Source: Caecitellus pseudoparvulus
Taxonomy: Eukaryota; Bigyra: Bicosoecida
Direction of reading: 5' to 3'
Length of the DNA stretch: 64,000 nucleotides
Assembly (NCBI GenBank): GCA_965644315.1
Contig: CBFFRQ010000036.1
Location: forward strand, 43,094 to 107,093
A program made the translations under genes and the position numbers. The notes below the pieces were generated by a model that saw nothing but the letters and a program-made list of their open reading frames with translations, made no database searches and was not told the DNA's origin. Positions 12,237-23,759 of the stretch are shown one piece after another (positions within the stretch are counted from its first letter, which is position 1; the number at the start of each line of letters is the position of its first letter).

Positions 12237-13610
12237 ATGGCCGACGCCACGTCTTCTCCTGCAAAAGTGCAAGGGGCAGGTGCCCTGGACAAGGCGTTGC
12301 AAGATGCCCCTGCCCTGAGAGGTGTGGATGGTGGCTTCACTGCTACGAGCATCACACAGCGCCTGGCTCGCATCATGCGTTCAGCTTGCGCCGTCTCCAA
12401 GGCAGGCGCTTCTGCGCAATGTGGAGATGCTGTGGAGGCGCTAGCTGCAAGCATGGAAGCGGGGGGCGACATTCCCCCCCTGCAACCTGCGCCGACAAGC
12501 CTCCCTACCACGCACCGCATCGACTCTGCCTGGGCAGAGGCGTGGGAGGGAGCGTTTCCAGCCGGCAGCACCTGGCTCACTGTGCCGTGGTTCGACGTCG
12601 AAGCAGCCGCATACCGCCTGTTGCTGAGTGCACTGCGGCAGGACGGCGTGGAGGGCGCCTTGAAAGACGATTCCTTTGATCCTTTCGCGGCGCAGAAGGC
12701 TGCGCTCTTGCAGGCTGCAGAACAGCCGTGGGCGCAGTCTGTGGTGCCGCTGCTGGGGCATGCGTCTGACACAGAGCAGCTATTGCTGCGGGCACTGTGG
12801 GGCAACCGTGCCGACTTGAGTCTATCAGGAGGTGACCCTGTGACTCATGAAACGCAGGAGGCGGGCGGGGCAGCGCTTGGCCCCTTTGCTCGCGGCTTGT
12901 TGGCAGACGACTCGACTGCTGCGTTGGCGTTGCTGGGCGGCAGCTTGACTCGCGGCGTCTGCATGGTGCTGGACAACGCAGGGCTGGAACTGCTGTCAGA
13001 CCTGGCGCTGGCCGACCACCTGCTGAGCGGAAACGCCCGCCACGTGACTCTGCTGTGCAAGCCGGCTCCGATTTTCGTGTCTGACGCACTTCCAGGTGAC
13101 GTTCGCACGACCATTGACTGGCTGGCGGCGAGGGAGGTGGGTGGCGCCACCTGCCCTGCCACGCAGGCACTGGGGGCCAGGTTGCAAGGGTGCCTGAGTG
13201 AGGGGCGCCTGCGTATTACGACGCACGACTGGACTGTGTCTCGCCACGCGCTGTGGGAGGCGCCGCACGATCTTTGGTCGGAGCTGCGTGCCCACTCCCT
13301 CGTCATCGTCAAAGGCGACGCCAATTACCGCCGTCTACTGGGAGACCGCCTCGTGCCCTTTGACACGCCGTGGGCTGACGTGCTGCGTTACGCCACCGGA
13401 GTCAACCTCATCGCCCTGCGCACAGCTAAAAGCGGCGTGTTAGCCGGCACACCCCTCAGCGTTTGTGCTGCTGCCCAGGCATTCCTGGACCCCACAGCCC
13501 CGACAGTTGATGTGGCCGACTGGGACAAGGCGAAGGTGGCTCTGCTTGCGCGGGATGCCTGGTTGACGAGCGGGAAGTTCGGCGTCGTGCAGGTGCATAG
13601 GGGAATCTGA
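12237..13610 (+). CDS. ARMT1-like DUF89 metal-dependent phosphatase
   Basis: A single exon encodes 457 residues from the ATG at 12237; the frame is open further upstream but without an in-frame ATG. The protein carries the DUF89/ARMT1 hallmarks: an N-terminal helical part, LWGNRADLS at about 188-196, the metal-site motif LDNAGLELLSDLALAD at about 243-258, a Lys-Pro-x-x-Phe-Val-Ser-Asp segment after it, and KGDANYRRLLGD at about 359. The Asp and Asn of the DNAG motif and the Asp of the KGDxNYRR motif are the expected metal and substrate ligands. Length matches animal and yeast ARMT1 (about 440-470). Family members dephosphorylate sugar phosphates such as fructose 1-phosphate and are viewed as metabolite damage-control enzymes; a protein-glutamate O-methyltransferase activity has also been reported for the human protein. 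A cytosolic location is likely, as no targeting signal is seen. Confidence 0.92.
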   Translation: MADATSSPAKVQGAGALDKALQDAPALRGVDGGFTATSITQRLARIMRSACAVSKAGASAQCGDAVEALAASMEAGGDIPPLQPAPTSLPTTHRIDSAWAEAWEGAFPAGSTWLTVPWFDVEAAAYRLLLSALRQDGVEGALKDDSFDPFAAQKAALLQAAEQPWAQSVVPLLGHASDTEQLLLRALWGNRADLSLSGGDPVTHETQEAGGAALGPFARGLLADDSTAALALLGGSLTRGVCMVLDNAGLELLSDLALADHLLSGNARHVTLLCKPAPIFVSDALPGDVRTTIDWLAAREVGGATCPATQALGARLQGCLSEGRLRITTHDWTVSRHALWEAPHDLWSELRAHSLVIVKGDANYRRLLGDRLVPFDTPWADVLRYATGVNLIALRTAKSGVLAGTPLSVCAAAQAFLDPTAPTVDVADWDKAKVALLARDAWLTSGKFGVVQVHRGI

Positions 13611-14225
13611 GGCCTCTGTCGTTGGGTAGAAAGCTGCGAACCTGAACTTGCAATGGCTCGGTTGTGAGGTGCTGGTTAGCCGTGGAACGTGGCTCTCGCA
13701 GAGGTGGCTTGTCTTTGCACGCAGTCTGTGCCTTGCGTCAACCCTCCAATGGTTTCTGCTCTCGAGTGCATTTAAGCGCCCTAGCCGATCAGGCCATTGC
13801 GCAGCGGGCGTAGCAATCTCAACGAACTCGCCCAGCTTTGAGGCACTGCGGTTGTTGAACGCCCTCACTCTGAGTGTCTGCGAGAATTCTCTCGAGGGCC
13901 CGAACTTCGGCCCTGACGAATCCAATATCGGCTTTATCCTGAAGTACGCGACCGTGCCTGGACTTCCTCTTGCACGCCGGACTGCCCTGCTCGCGAAGCA
14001 ACCGCAGATGGGCCGCAAACCACAAGACTCGACTGGGAAGTGCTGCAGGACCACACAAAGGGCCAGCAGTAGGCGAGTCTTTGCGCTCTTCGCTCTTTCG
14101 TGCAGGCCATCGTGTGGCGCTGAGCAACGAAGCCAGTGTGGGCCAGCGAGGTGCTCCAGAGTCTGGCAACACCTGCTCTTGCAGCTACTGAGGACGATTG
14201 ATGCGACTTCCACGTACAATGTACT
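13611..14225. other. 615-bp intergenic stretch without a supported gene
   Basis: This lies between the ARMT1-like stop and the start of the LRR gene. Both strands hold long open frames (about 13648-14238 plus, 13440-14219 minus), but neither opens at an ATG or resembles a known family. TGCAA at 13649-13653 lies 39 nt after the ARMT1-like stop. The region presumably contains the 3' UTR of ARMT1 and the promoter of the LRR gene. No RNA gene was recognised. Confidence 0.4.
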
Positions 14226-17200
14226 ATGGATGCTCTAGAGTGGCAGGAACCGCTTTCTGAGCGGCAGATCGTCGCCCTGTCGCGCAGGCTGGACGAAAAG
14301 TGAGGCAGTCGCTGCGACGGTCGAAACGCCTCACAGCACACACGGCCGCCCCGCCGCTGCGCAGTTTGGCCGTGCCTGCCACAACAGAGGAGCAGCACGG
14401 CTTAGCGAGCCTCATGCCACTGTCCCAGCAGCCGGCGCGATGCATCCTGGGTTTGGACATGTACGAGGCTCAGGCGCTTCGGGCTCGAATTGGGCGTGAC
14501 CTTCCGCTGGCGCTGCAAGGGTTCTTCACGGAGGAGGGGTGGGAAGGCGCCTTGCTGCACCCAGACGTCATCGAGCTGGAGCCGGCCGATGGCTCAGCGC
14601 GGCGGGCCATGCGTCGGCGTGTGCCTGCGAAACGCACGCCGCTGTCCGTGCGGGTGCTGGTGCACCTGTACATGGCTGCTGCAGCAACGGTGACGGATGT
14701 CTGGCGCCTGCTGCGGCTGTACAGCCAGCAGGAGGCGGCTGCAGACCGCAGCACCACCATCATGGACCGCGACGGGTCTGTGGACTGCTCCCTCGCAGCT
14801 GCCATTGGGGCGGACCCCGGCGCCAGTGCCGAGGAGGGGGGGGCGGGGTCCGCTCCGGTGGCTGTGGGCATCTCCGAGTCCATGGTGCACCGCGTGGGGC
14901 TGGCGAGGCTGCTGCAGGAGCGAGGCGGCATGCCGTCGCGCCGTGCTGCCCACGTGGCCCTGAGCATTGACCAGTTGGTCCACTCTCCCTGGGGCCCGGC
15001 AGCCCAGCGGCGGCCTGATGCGGCAGTGATTGCCGCGGGCGGCTGCACCGCCTCTGCCGCGGTGTCTGGCGCCCTCTCCAGCGCTGCTTTCTCACAAGCC
15101 GCCATGACGGCAGGCGCCTTACACCGGGCTGCCCACGCCAAAGCGCGGCAAGCGGCGGCAGGCTTGACCCTGGCCCCGCCCAGCGAGGCCGGGAGTGGGG
15201 GTTCTGAGGCAGGCTCGGACTCCGTGACGGGGTCTGAGGCGACGCCCCGCGAGGCAGGGCGGTGGAAGGTGGGCCCATCCGTCGAGGCTGCCTCCGGCTT
15301 CCCCTCTGCCTCCACTGTGGATGCGGGGGAGGACCCGTGGGCCGCCCGCATGCTGCAGGGGGCGGAGGATGCGCCGGCGACTCGTGTGCGGTATGTGGAG
15401 GGGGGCCGCGCAGTGCGCACGCCCCACACGCCCCACACGCCCCACACGCCAGGACGGGGTGCAGGGGGCGAGCAGGGTCGCCGTTCGTCCCCCCTTCGGA
15501 CGCTGCGAGGCGCTGCCCTGGCCACCATGGCGCTGGCGTCGACAGCACCTGGCCAAGGTGCAGAGGCGGACGGTGGGGCCTCTCGCCGCCGCCACGCCGC
15601 TCTGTCTCCCGGCCTGAGCAAGTCACACTCTGCAGTGCAGGCGGGAGACTTGACGCAGCTGCTGTACGGGGGCGCGGGGTCGGCGTCGCTGCACGGCACG
15701 GTGGATGCTTGGGCGGGCAGCAAACACGTCAGTGTGCAGGCGCGTGGCTTCGTAGACACGCCTGTGGGGCAGAACCCGGAAGCTCCACTGGCCCAACAAC
15801 AGGGACAGTTCGTCGTGCGGTTGCCGGGGGGCAGCATCCCTCGTTCTGGCACCATGGCTTCGCCGCTGCTGGCGACACGTGCAGGTGGCAGCAGTTCCGC
15901 CCCACCGCCGCCCCACCGCCAAGCCCGAGCTGCCAGTGCACGTCACACTGAGTGGGCAGCCTCTGCATCTGGCAGGGCGGCACTGGCAGGTGCAGAGAGG
16001 GCTGCGGCCAGTGGGGCCACCGATGCGGCGGCGGCGAAGGCGGCTACCTTGTCGTCCTTGTTGGCAGCGGACGCTGCGACGGATGACACGGGGGCGGCAG
16101 TGGGCAGCGGCATCACACACGGCGTTCCGTTTCATTTTGCACTGTCCTCTGCAGAGAGCGTCATTCCTGGGCAGCATGCGTACCCCGACGGACCCCTGGG
16201 CCTCACCTCAGACCCTTCCGCCAAAGTCGCACCAGCCACAAAGCCGCTGCCTCCGCTGTCGCGGCCGCCGACGGCTCCTGCAGCGGCTCCCGTGAAACGC
16301 GTCATCCAGCGCCCAGGCAGGAGTGAAGATGAAATAAAGGCAGCCAAACGCGCCGCACGCAAGGCGAAACGGGCTGCGCGGAAAGCGGCAGCTGACGCCA
16401 AAGCCGCTGCGACTCTGCAGCCCTATGCGGAGACGCTGCCGACTGCACGCAGCTCAGTGGGGAGCAGCATGCTGCAGGCTGCCGACGCTGAAGCGAAGAC
16501 AGGGGCAGGGGCACACGTGCCGCCCCTGGAGCTGGCGTTGGTGGCACAGGAGGCAGTGGGCGGCGGGCACCCGTTGCGCGTGGCTGAGCTGGAGTCAGGC
16601 AGGGTCAGCCACATCTCGCCCCGGGCGTTTCTGCACCCCCTATCCCGCCTTGTAAAGCCATCGAACATCGGGGAACGCCTGGCCGCCAAAGCCTACGCGG
16701 AACACACGCAGGTGCGTGCGCAGGCTGAGGCCGAACGCCGCACCGCCTCGGCACGCGAAGCACGGCAGCCCAACGCGCCGTGGGCCGCCTCGTTGCCAGG
16801 CGACGCCACTCGCCCGCCCCAGCGCTCTGCAGAGAGTGCCCGTCCTCGCACATCTGACCCAGGGTCGGTTTCTCACCCCCTGCTCTTGGCGCTCATGCAG
16901 CGTGCCGCTGCACGGTCGCAGGGTCCGGGCGCCGACCCTGGCGCGAGCGGAATTGGCACCGACAAGGCGCTGCCTGGCGCTGCCTCTCAAGCCACCCTGC
17001 AGACATGGAGCAGCATGTCCCTGGACTCTGGCACTGTCGCGTCTCGGCTGCAACAGTTGGCGTCGCAGGGGACGCTGGTGCGCAGCGCCGAGACACAACC
17101 CGAGCCCAGCGGGCATGCCGGCGGGGTCAGTCCGCCAACCTCCCCAGTGCAGACATCACGCAACATGTTTTCCCACCAAGGGTCCAGTCTGGACAAGGTG

Positions 17201-20200
17201 CTGGGCGGTTGGTCCGCGGAGGCGCTGGAGGAGGCTGTACGGGGAGCTGCGGCTGCGAATGCTGACACGTCAGCAGCCGCTGCAGTGGCCCAGGCAGAGC
17301 TCGCAGGGGTACTTCCGGAGGGGGCGTTCATTTCTGGGAGAGGGGGGGTGAGTCTACGACCCCAAGACGTCCCGCACGCTCTTGCGTCCGTGCGCATTCG
17401 GGGGCATGGCGTGCCTGACGCTGTGGCCATGACTGTGGCTGCAGGAAACGCCCTCCGCGGCGCCTCGGAAGACCCACCCCCTGACTCCTCCACACTCATG
17501 GCGGCAGTTGCCGGGACAGCCCCTGGTGCGACGCTGGTGCAGGGTAAGCCCTCAGCCGCACAAGCCCTGGTGTCTGCTGTGCTGGCCACGCCGGCGGCGG
17601 TGCATGCTGGTCGAGCTTGGGGAGGTGCCGGGAACCCAGACACATCAAGACTGAACCACGATGCCATGAGTTTGCAGGTGCAGCGGCGTGCGATGCGAGA
17701 TCGCGAGAGTGACGTCGCCAGCCGCCGTCGGGAGGTGCTCACCGCGGCAGCCGACGCCGTTGCAGGCGGTGCGCACGCCGACCGGCTGCGACAAGCGGCC
17801 CGGGAAGCATCCACCCTGGGCACAGCCCACGGCGTGGACAGTGGCCGCACACTGCAAAAACAGCTGCTGCTCAGGCGGGGCACGACGCTGTACGCAGAGG
17901 CCGCTCGACTGGCGCGTGCGAGTCTGGAGGGTACAGGTGGCACGGCTCGCACCGGGTACCACCCCGCATCGCTCCCCACCCTGACATCGTCCATCTACGA
18001 GGCGCAGCACATGCTGGAGCGGCAGTCCCGAGAACAGTACATTCTTGCGTGCACCAACGCGCACGATGTGCCCCTTCCTTCCGTCCTGCGCGCGCTGGCC
18101 AAGCCCGCGGCAAACATGTCACATTTTGCGCTGGGCGAGGCGGGCGCGGCGGCCGTCGCGGCGGCCCTGGCAAACAACAGCACGATGTTCTCGCTGGACC
18201 TACGTCAGAACAATCTGGGGGTGGGGGGCGGCCTGCACCTGGCTCGGGCCCTGCAGTCCAACCGAACACTGCGCATGATCGAGGCTTCCGGGAACGGGCT
18301 GGCTGACGCCGCCGCTGCAGTGCTCATGGCTGTGGCAGCACACCCCACTCTCACCAGCATCACCCTCAGTGACAACAAAATCACCAACGCTGCAGCCCAG
18401 GCAGTGTACGCGGCGCTGACGGGGACGCTCTTCGAGTTGGCTCCGGCGCCCCCCCTCGCCAAACCTCGCAAGCCGAAGAAACCCGGGCCTGCGACGTGGC
18501 AGCGCAAGCCACGCCCGCCACCCCTCCCACGCGTGACGTACGTCCTGCAGGCGTTTTCCGTCGTTGGCCTCCGGGAATTGGACCTGAGCTTCAACCCGCT
18601 GGGGCCGCGCGTCGCAGAAGCCCTGGCCGCGGCACTGGGCGGCAAGGAGGCCTGGTACACCACCCTCATCCCCCAGTCCCTGCCAGCATCCGCCATCGCC
18701 GAGCAAGCGACTCCCTCTCGAGCAGTCTCCACGCTGGCGCCCGCCCAAGCCCCGCCCAAGCCCATTCTCCTCCTCGCCAAGGGTGTCAACCCTCCTCGCG
18801 CCTTCGCAAGTCAGCTGCAGCGGCTGAACGTGTCATGGTCAAACCTGGGCACGCACGGCTCCCGCAAGCTGCTCCTGGCCCTGAAAGGGAACACATGCTT
18901 GACAGATTTGAACATCGGGTGGACGCGCCTGGGGCCGGACGGGGGCTGCGCTGTGGCAGAGATGCTGGCATGCAACAGCCACTTGAAGGTGTTCGCCGCC
19001 CCGCGTTGCCGGCTGACCCCTGCAGCAGGAATGCTCATCGCAGATGCCTTGCGGCTGAACGGCACGCTGACCACCTTGGTGCTGGACAACAACCCCCTGG
19101 GGGCCATTGCAGCCGGCGCAGTGCTGTCAGCTGCTCGGGGCGGGCGGCACATTTCACAGCTTGGACTGCGTGGTACGCTGCGGGAAGACACGGGCGCCAC
19201 CTCTGGCACGGCACTGCACAGCCTGCAAGGCCCCATGCGGCACGAAGAAGCAGTCATGGCCAGCGGGGGCAGCACTGCCATCCTGAAGGATGCCCTGGCC
19301 GACGCACAGGCGCGCCAGGCGGAGCGGGGGTCGCACAAACTCAGCGAAGGCCGGCGCAGCTTCAGCGGCGGGCACCTCGCCGTCGGGCGTCGGCGTAGCC
19401 TGAGCGAAGTGTCTTCCGCGTCGGGCATCAGCACGGAGGGGGTCGTGGAGGACTTTGACACGATGATGGGCAGCATGAGTCCTGCCGCACTGCACCAAGC
19501 CTTCGACCGGTACTTGCAACGCCACCCCCACGTGCAAGCCGAGTACAGGCGGGTGGAGGCAGCGGCGCGGCACCGGCGAGAGGCGCGGGAGACTGGCACA
19601 GTCACGGCAGACACCTTGGAGGACGAAGGCAGCAGCTCGAACGCAGTTGATTTGGAAGAGGAGTTTTCTGAGCTATTCAAGCACACCCAGGTTGGCATTG
19701 TGGAAGAGGACGAAGGCGAGAGTGGCAAGCGGTCGCCGCGCAGGTCGCGGAAGCGGAAAGGGCGCAGAAAACGAACCACAGCAACGCTGCCTGCCGCTTC
19801 GGCCATGCCCACGAAACCGCCAGTCCTTGACGCCTCGTCACGGCAGAGCCCCGTTGAAGACGACGGCGATTCAGACTCCGATGGCAGTCTGGACGGTGTG
19901 ACCGGGACGGGTTTCGTGGACGGCGCACTGGGCAGGGGGGTGGATGCAGACGACCGCGCCCACCACACAGCACACCACATTGCAGTGGAAGTGGGCGATC
20001 CGTGGGCTGGCGGGCGGGACTTTGACTCTGTCATTCCCGACGCAAAGTACACGCTGTTCCTGTCCCACCCACGTGACCACGCCATTGCCCAGCTGCTGCT
20101 GGCACGTGTGCGTCGTGGCGACGCCCAGTGGAAGGCTGCAGTCCACCTGGAGTACGAGCCCAACGCCGGTGTGCAAGCCAAGGTCATGGGCCTGGCCTCG

Positions 20201-23200
20201 GCGGCAACTCCCCGGCAGCGCACGTCAGCGGACTTGCAGCAGCAGCGCGCCGACGAACAAGCACGCCGCGGCGCACGGCGGTGGCGCCTGCCGCTTGCCG
20301 AGCTGCGCACACCCTCCTTCACCCTGCCTGACTTTGGCACCTTGCTCTTCCGCCATGAATCAGTGGGCAAGCTTGAGAGCAAGGAGGAAAGCAGTCCGCG
20401 TGAGCTGGCACCGGCAGACACCAAGCCAGCCGCGACTGGGCGGCGCCCCTCTCTTGCGGGCGCCTCGGACGCAGAGGATGTGGCCGCCAAGGCTGCTGCA
20501 GCCAGGCGCAACTCGCAGTCCATGGTGCTAAAGAGCTTCTTTTCGGAAGTTCTGGTGTCGCTGGACATGGCAGACCCGGCACAGCGTGCGACGGCGCGGC
20601 ACTTGCTGTGGCGCGCGGCTGCCCGCGAGGCGACCGGGGAGAGCGTGGACGCCATGGCCCTGAACGGCTCGCCCCTGCAGCTGCAAGTGGACCCTGCAGC
20701 CCTCTCACGCACGCCCTTGTTCACTGCGAAGAACGCCATTCCCGGCAAACGCCCGGGGCCCCCGCAGCCGCGCCTGTTCGTGGGGGACGACGCCGTCCCC
20801 GCACACTCGAAGATCGCCGCGGCGTCAACCGCAGTGCGCCTGCCCCCCGAGACACGAGGGGGCCGTGCCGTCTTCGTGCCCTCCACCATCCACCACCCAG
20901 ACCAGTGGGTGCATGGCGTGCCACGTGGCACGCTCACACTCACCTTCACAAGCGCACACTTGTCGTGCCTCGCGCACTACAGCCTGAAGCTGTCCGTCGC
21001 AGCTCAACGGCGACTGGGCCAGGCATTGCTGGCAGCAGCCCACAAGCCTGCATCTGCCTTTGGTGGTGGGGATGTCATGCATAACCACAAGTGGAAGGGG
21101 CGCCCCCTGCAGCTGTCAGACTGGCGTGTGCGGCGGCGTGTCGTGCGGGACGACTCCAAAGCTCAAGGCTCAGCTGTTCTGGGCGCAGACTGGGCTCTGC
21201 CGAAGAAGGGCACCTTTTCCTTTGACTATCTTACCCGTTCGACGGTGCTGCAGGGCGGTGAGAGCCTGCAATTCGACCTGGCTCTGCCAGCGCAGCGCAG
21301 GGCCGCCGCGTGGGCCCTGCACGTCGCACGCGCACTGCCTGCTTTCCACGCATGGTTTGCTGTCTTGGATGGCATGAGTGTGGGCATTACAGACTTGCAG
21401 CTGGGGGAGTTGGCGCTGTACAGCTCCTCCCTGAGCCCGAGGCAGGCGGCGTCGCCCGTCGTCCGCACACGGCATCGGCGGCAGTCGACGGGGGGCAGCA
21501 CCACGCTGAAGCAACGCAAGGCAGCCATGCGTGGCCCGCTGTCTTTGACAATAGACGACTCAAACGTCGAAGACGACCCAGCACGGCCACCTGGCGCCTT
21601 CACGAGCGCCGCTCTCAGTGGAGTGCCAACAGGTGCTGCTGGAGCAGGCGAAGGCCGTTCAGGGGTGCCACAGCCCCCTCCAGGCCACACAGAAGTGCTC
21701 ATTCCGCCCACTAAAACTCTGAACAACGTCATGCCCACACAAGTCTTGCAGAGAGATGGCACTGTGGCAGCTGCAGATGGGGCGGGGGATGCTCTGCCAG
21801 CCCTCCCCCGGTCCGGCAAGCTGCACCTCATGACGGCTCTGACAAGCCCCCTGCACCCGCCAGATGTAGACACTGCACTGGACCAGGGCAGATCTGCTCC
21901 TGTCCCAAAAATGACTGTGGAAACGTTTGACTTGGGCATCCTCCAACATCGGCGACACTTGACCGTGCTGAGGCTTCGCACTGTGCTCTCTGCGCTGGGG
22001 GTCGGCACGACGACGGAGGAAGTCGTTGCTCGGTGTGCATCTGGCCGTGCTGCTGCGTTGAAGGCTGGTACCGGGGAGCTGCCTGGAGACGCCAGCACGC
22101 CTGCCGGCCGACTGGGTGGTCCTGAGCTCGCCGTGGTGGATACGGTGCCCCAGGCGGCATGGCTCGTGGACGACGCTAGGTACGCCACGGAAGGTCTCGT
22201 CTCCATGACCCTGGCAGAGGAGGTCGTGAAGGGCAGCACCAGTGTGAAGGTGTTCAAGGCGCCCCCCGCTGCGCCCCGCCACGTCACGTTTTTCGGGCCG
22301 CTCATGGACCCCAGTCTGTCTCCTGTGGCGGCGGACGGGGAGGGTCAGAAGCCAGAGCCAGAGGAGGGCACTCGCCTGTCTCAAGTGTCCATTTCCTGCC
22401 TCTTCGACCCCACCTGGGCCCCGCCTACGTCGGGCAAACTCACCATTCGCTACGCTTGGACACTGCAGCGACCCCCCATGCTGCCTGCACCCGTCTCAGC
22501 TCTCTGCGCCTCGCTCGCGCAGCAAGCGACAGACGTGGACAAGCTTGCTCTCCTTCGCACAGTATGTGCGCTGCCAGCGGACATTGAGAGCGTCATTTCG
22601 CAGTCCGATGCGGCGGCGTCCAAGGCTGCCAAGGTTCGGCAAGCCACAACTGTGCGCGTGGGTGGGCAAGGCACCACAGCGCACACACCCCTCCAGCCGC
22701 ACCCACCACAGGAGGCCATGCAGGGCCTGACTTCCGAAGGAGGTCGTGCAGGGAAGATTACTCGTCGTGTGACGTCCGCCCTGTCCGGCTGGGTGCGCAC
22801 GAAGATCAGTGCGGACGCCGGGGCTGCTCGGCCGAACAAGGGCCCCAAAGGCAAGAACAAGCGAGAAGCCGTCGCGCACGGCACGGCAGCGCTGGACGCT
22901 GCCGCAGCACGCGACGAAGCATCTGCGCTGTCCATGACTGCAGTGGCTGCTTCCGCTGGCTTACCTGGCGTTGCCAGCCCGCGCGCTGGAGGCAGCACCG
23001 CCCGCAAGGCGCCAGTGCGACTGGGCAACCCACGAAAAGTGGGCGGACGCTTTGCTTTTACATGTGCGGACGTCGTGCGCATCATGAGCCTGTTCAACTT
23101 TTCGCACGAACGCCGCCGGGCAGCGGCCATTCTCCGGTGCTTGGTGGTGGACTACCACGCCCTGCTGCGGGTGTACGTGGCCATGGTGGAGAGTGCTCAG

Positions 23201-23569
23201 GGCGAAGAACACTTTGAGCCATTTTCCTTCGAAGAGAGTCGCCTGGCCCTGGCGGCACAGGAGGCGGCGGAGTTGGCCGAGCGGGCAGCGCGAAGGCGCG
23301 CAGCTGCGCAGCAGAACGCCGCAGCGGCAGAGCAGTCGTCTGCAGAAGACAGCGATGCGGAGGATGACGGCAGGCTGATTGGCGAGGATGATAGGGGTGG
23401 GGTGGAGGAGGATGAAGATGAAGCCGAGGGTGTGTCGGAAGGCGAGAGCGGTGGAGGTGGCTTCAGTTTTGATGGCGAGCGTGGTCGCGCCGCGTACGAC
23501 GCAGCGCCATCCAGCCCCTCTGGGCAGCTACTAGGTCGGGAGGGTGCGCGTAAGACGTTTGATTTCTGA
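14226..23569 (+). CDS. giant leucine-rich-repeat protein (ribonuclease-inhibitor-type LRRs)
   Basis: Two exons, 14226-14299 and 14365-23569, join in phase across a 65-nt intron (GTGAGG donor, GCGCAG acceptor) and give 3,092 residues. The first exon encodes MDALEWQEPLSERQIVALSRR. Residues about 1265-1635 hold at least seven LRRs of the ribonuclease-inhibitor kind (L-x-x-L-x-L-x-x-N-x-L with long helical halves), interrupted by a proline-rich insert near 1370-1400. The rest is large, Ala/Ser/Arg-rich and low in similarity, with an Ala/Lys-rich coil near 680-710, several compact segments at about 1880-1960 and 2200-2420, and an acidic Asp/Glu tail (about 3010-3050). Residues 2917-2981 faintly resemble DUF4476 (alternating Phe and a Val-Asp centre). 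No signal peptide or membrane helix was seen. The function is unknown; LRRs suggest protein binding, possibly ciliary or cytoskeletal. Confidence 0.82.
15421..15447 (+). repeat. 9-bp in-frame tandem repeat (3 copies of GCCCCACAC)
   Basis: Three perfect copies of a 9-bp unit lie inside the LRR gene, giving a Pro-His-Thr repeat at about residues 378-386. It preserves frame and is likely length-polymorphic. Confidence 0.8.
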
Positions 23570-23759
23570 GGCGACGGTGTGCAAGGCCCTTCAGGGTGCG
23601 AGGGAGCATGGATGTAAAGGCTGCCGGAGGAGGTTTTGCTGGTGGGTTGCAGCGCGGCCAGTGGCGCTCGAGAGGCAAATCCCACAGCCTTGAGAATTCA
23701 CTCACTGCTTCCAACAAAGCAGGGTCTCGCTAAGCGTGCCTGTTCTCCACTCCTTCACC

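Noticed and set aside
13440-14238. Overlapping open frames on both strands between ARMT1 and the LRR gene
   Set aside because: Neither opens at an ATG or shows a recognisable family; kept only as an intergenic note.
18811-20949. 712-codon minus-strand open frame opposite the LRR gene
   Set aside because: Shadow of a GC-rich coding strand; Ser/Arg/Ala-rich composition and no motif.
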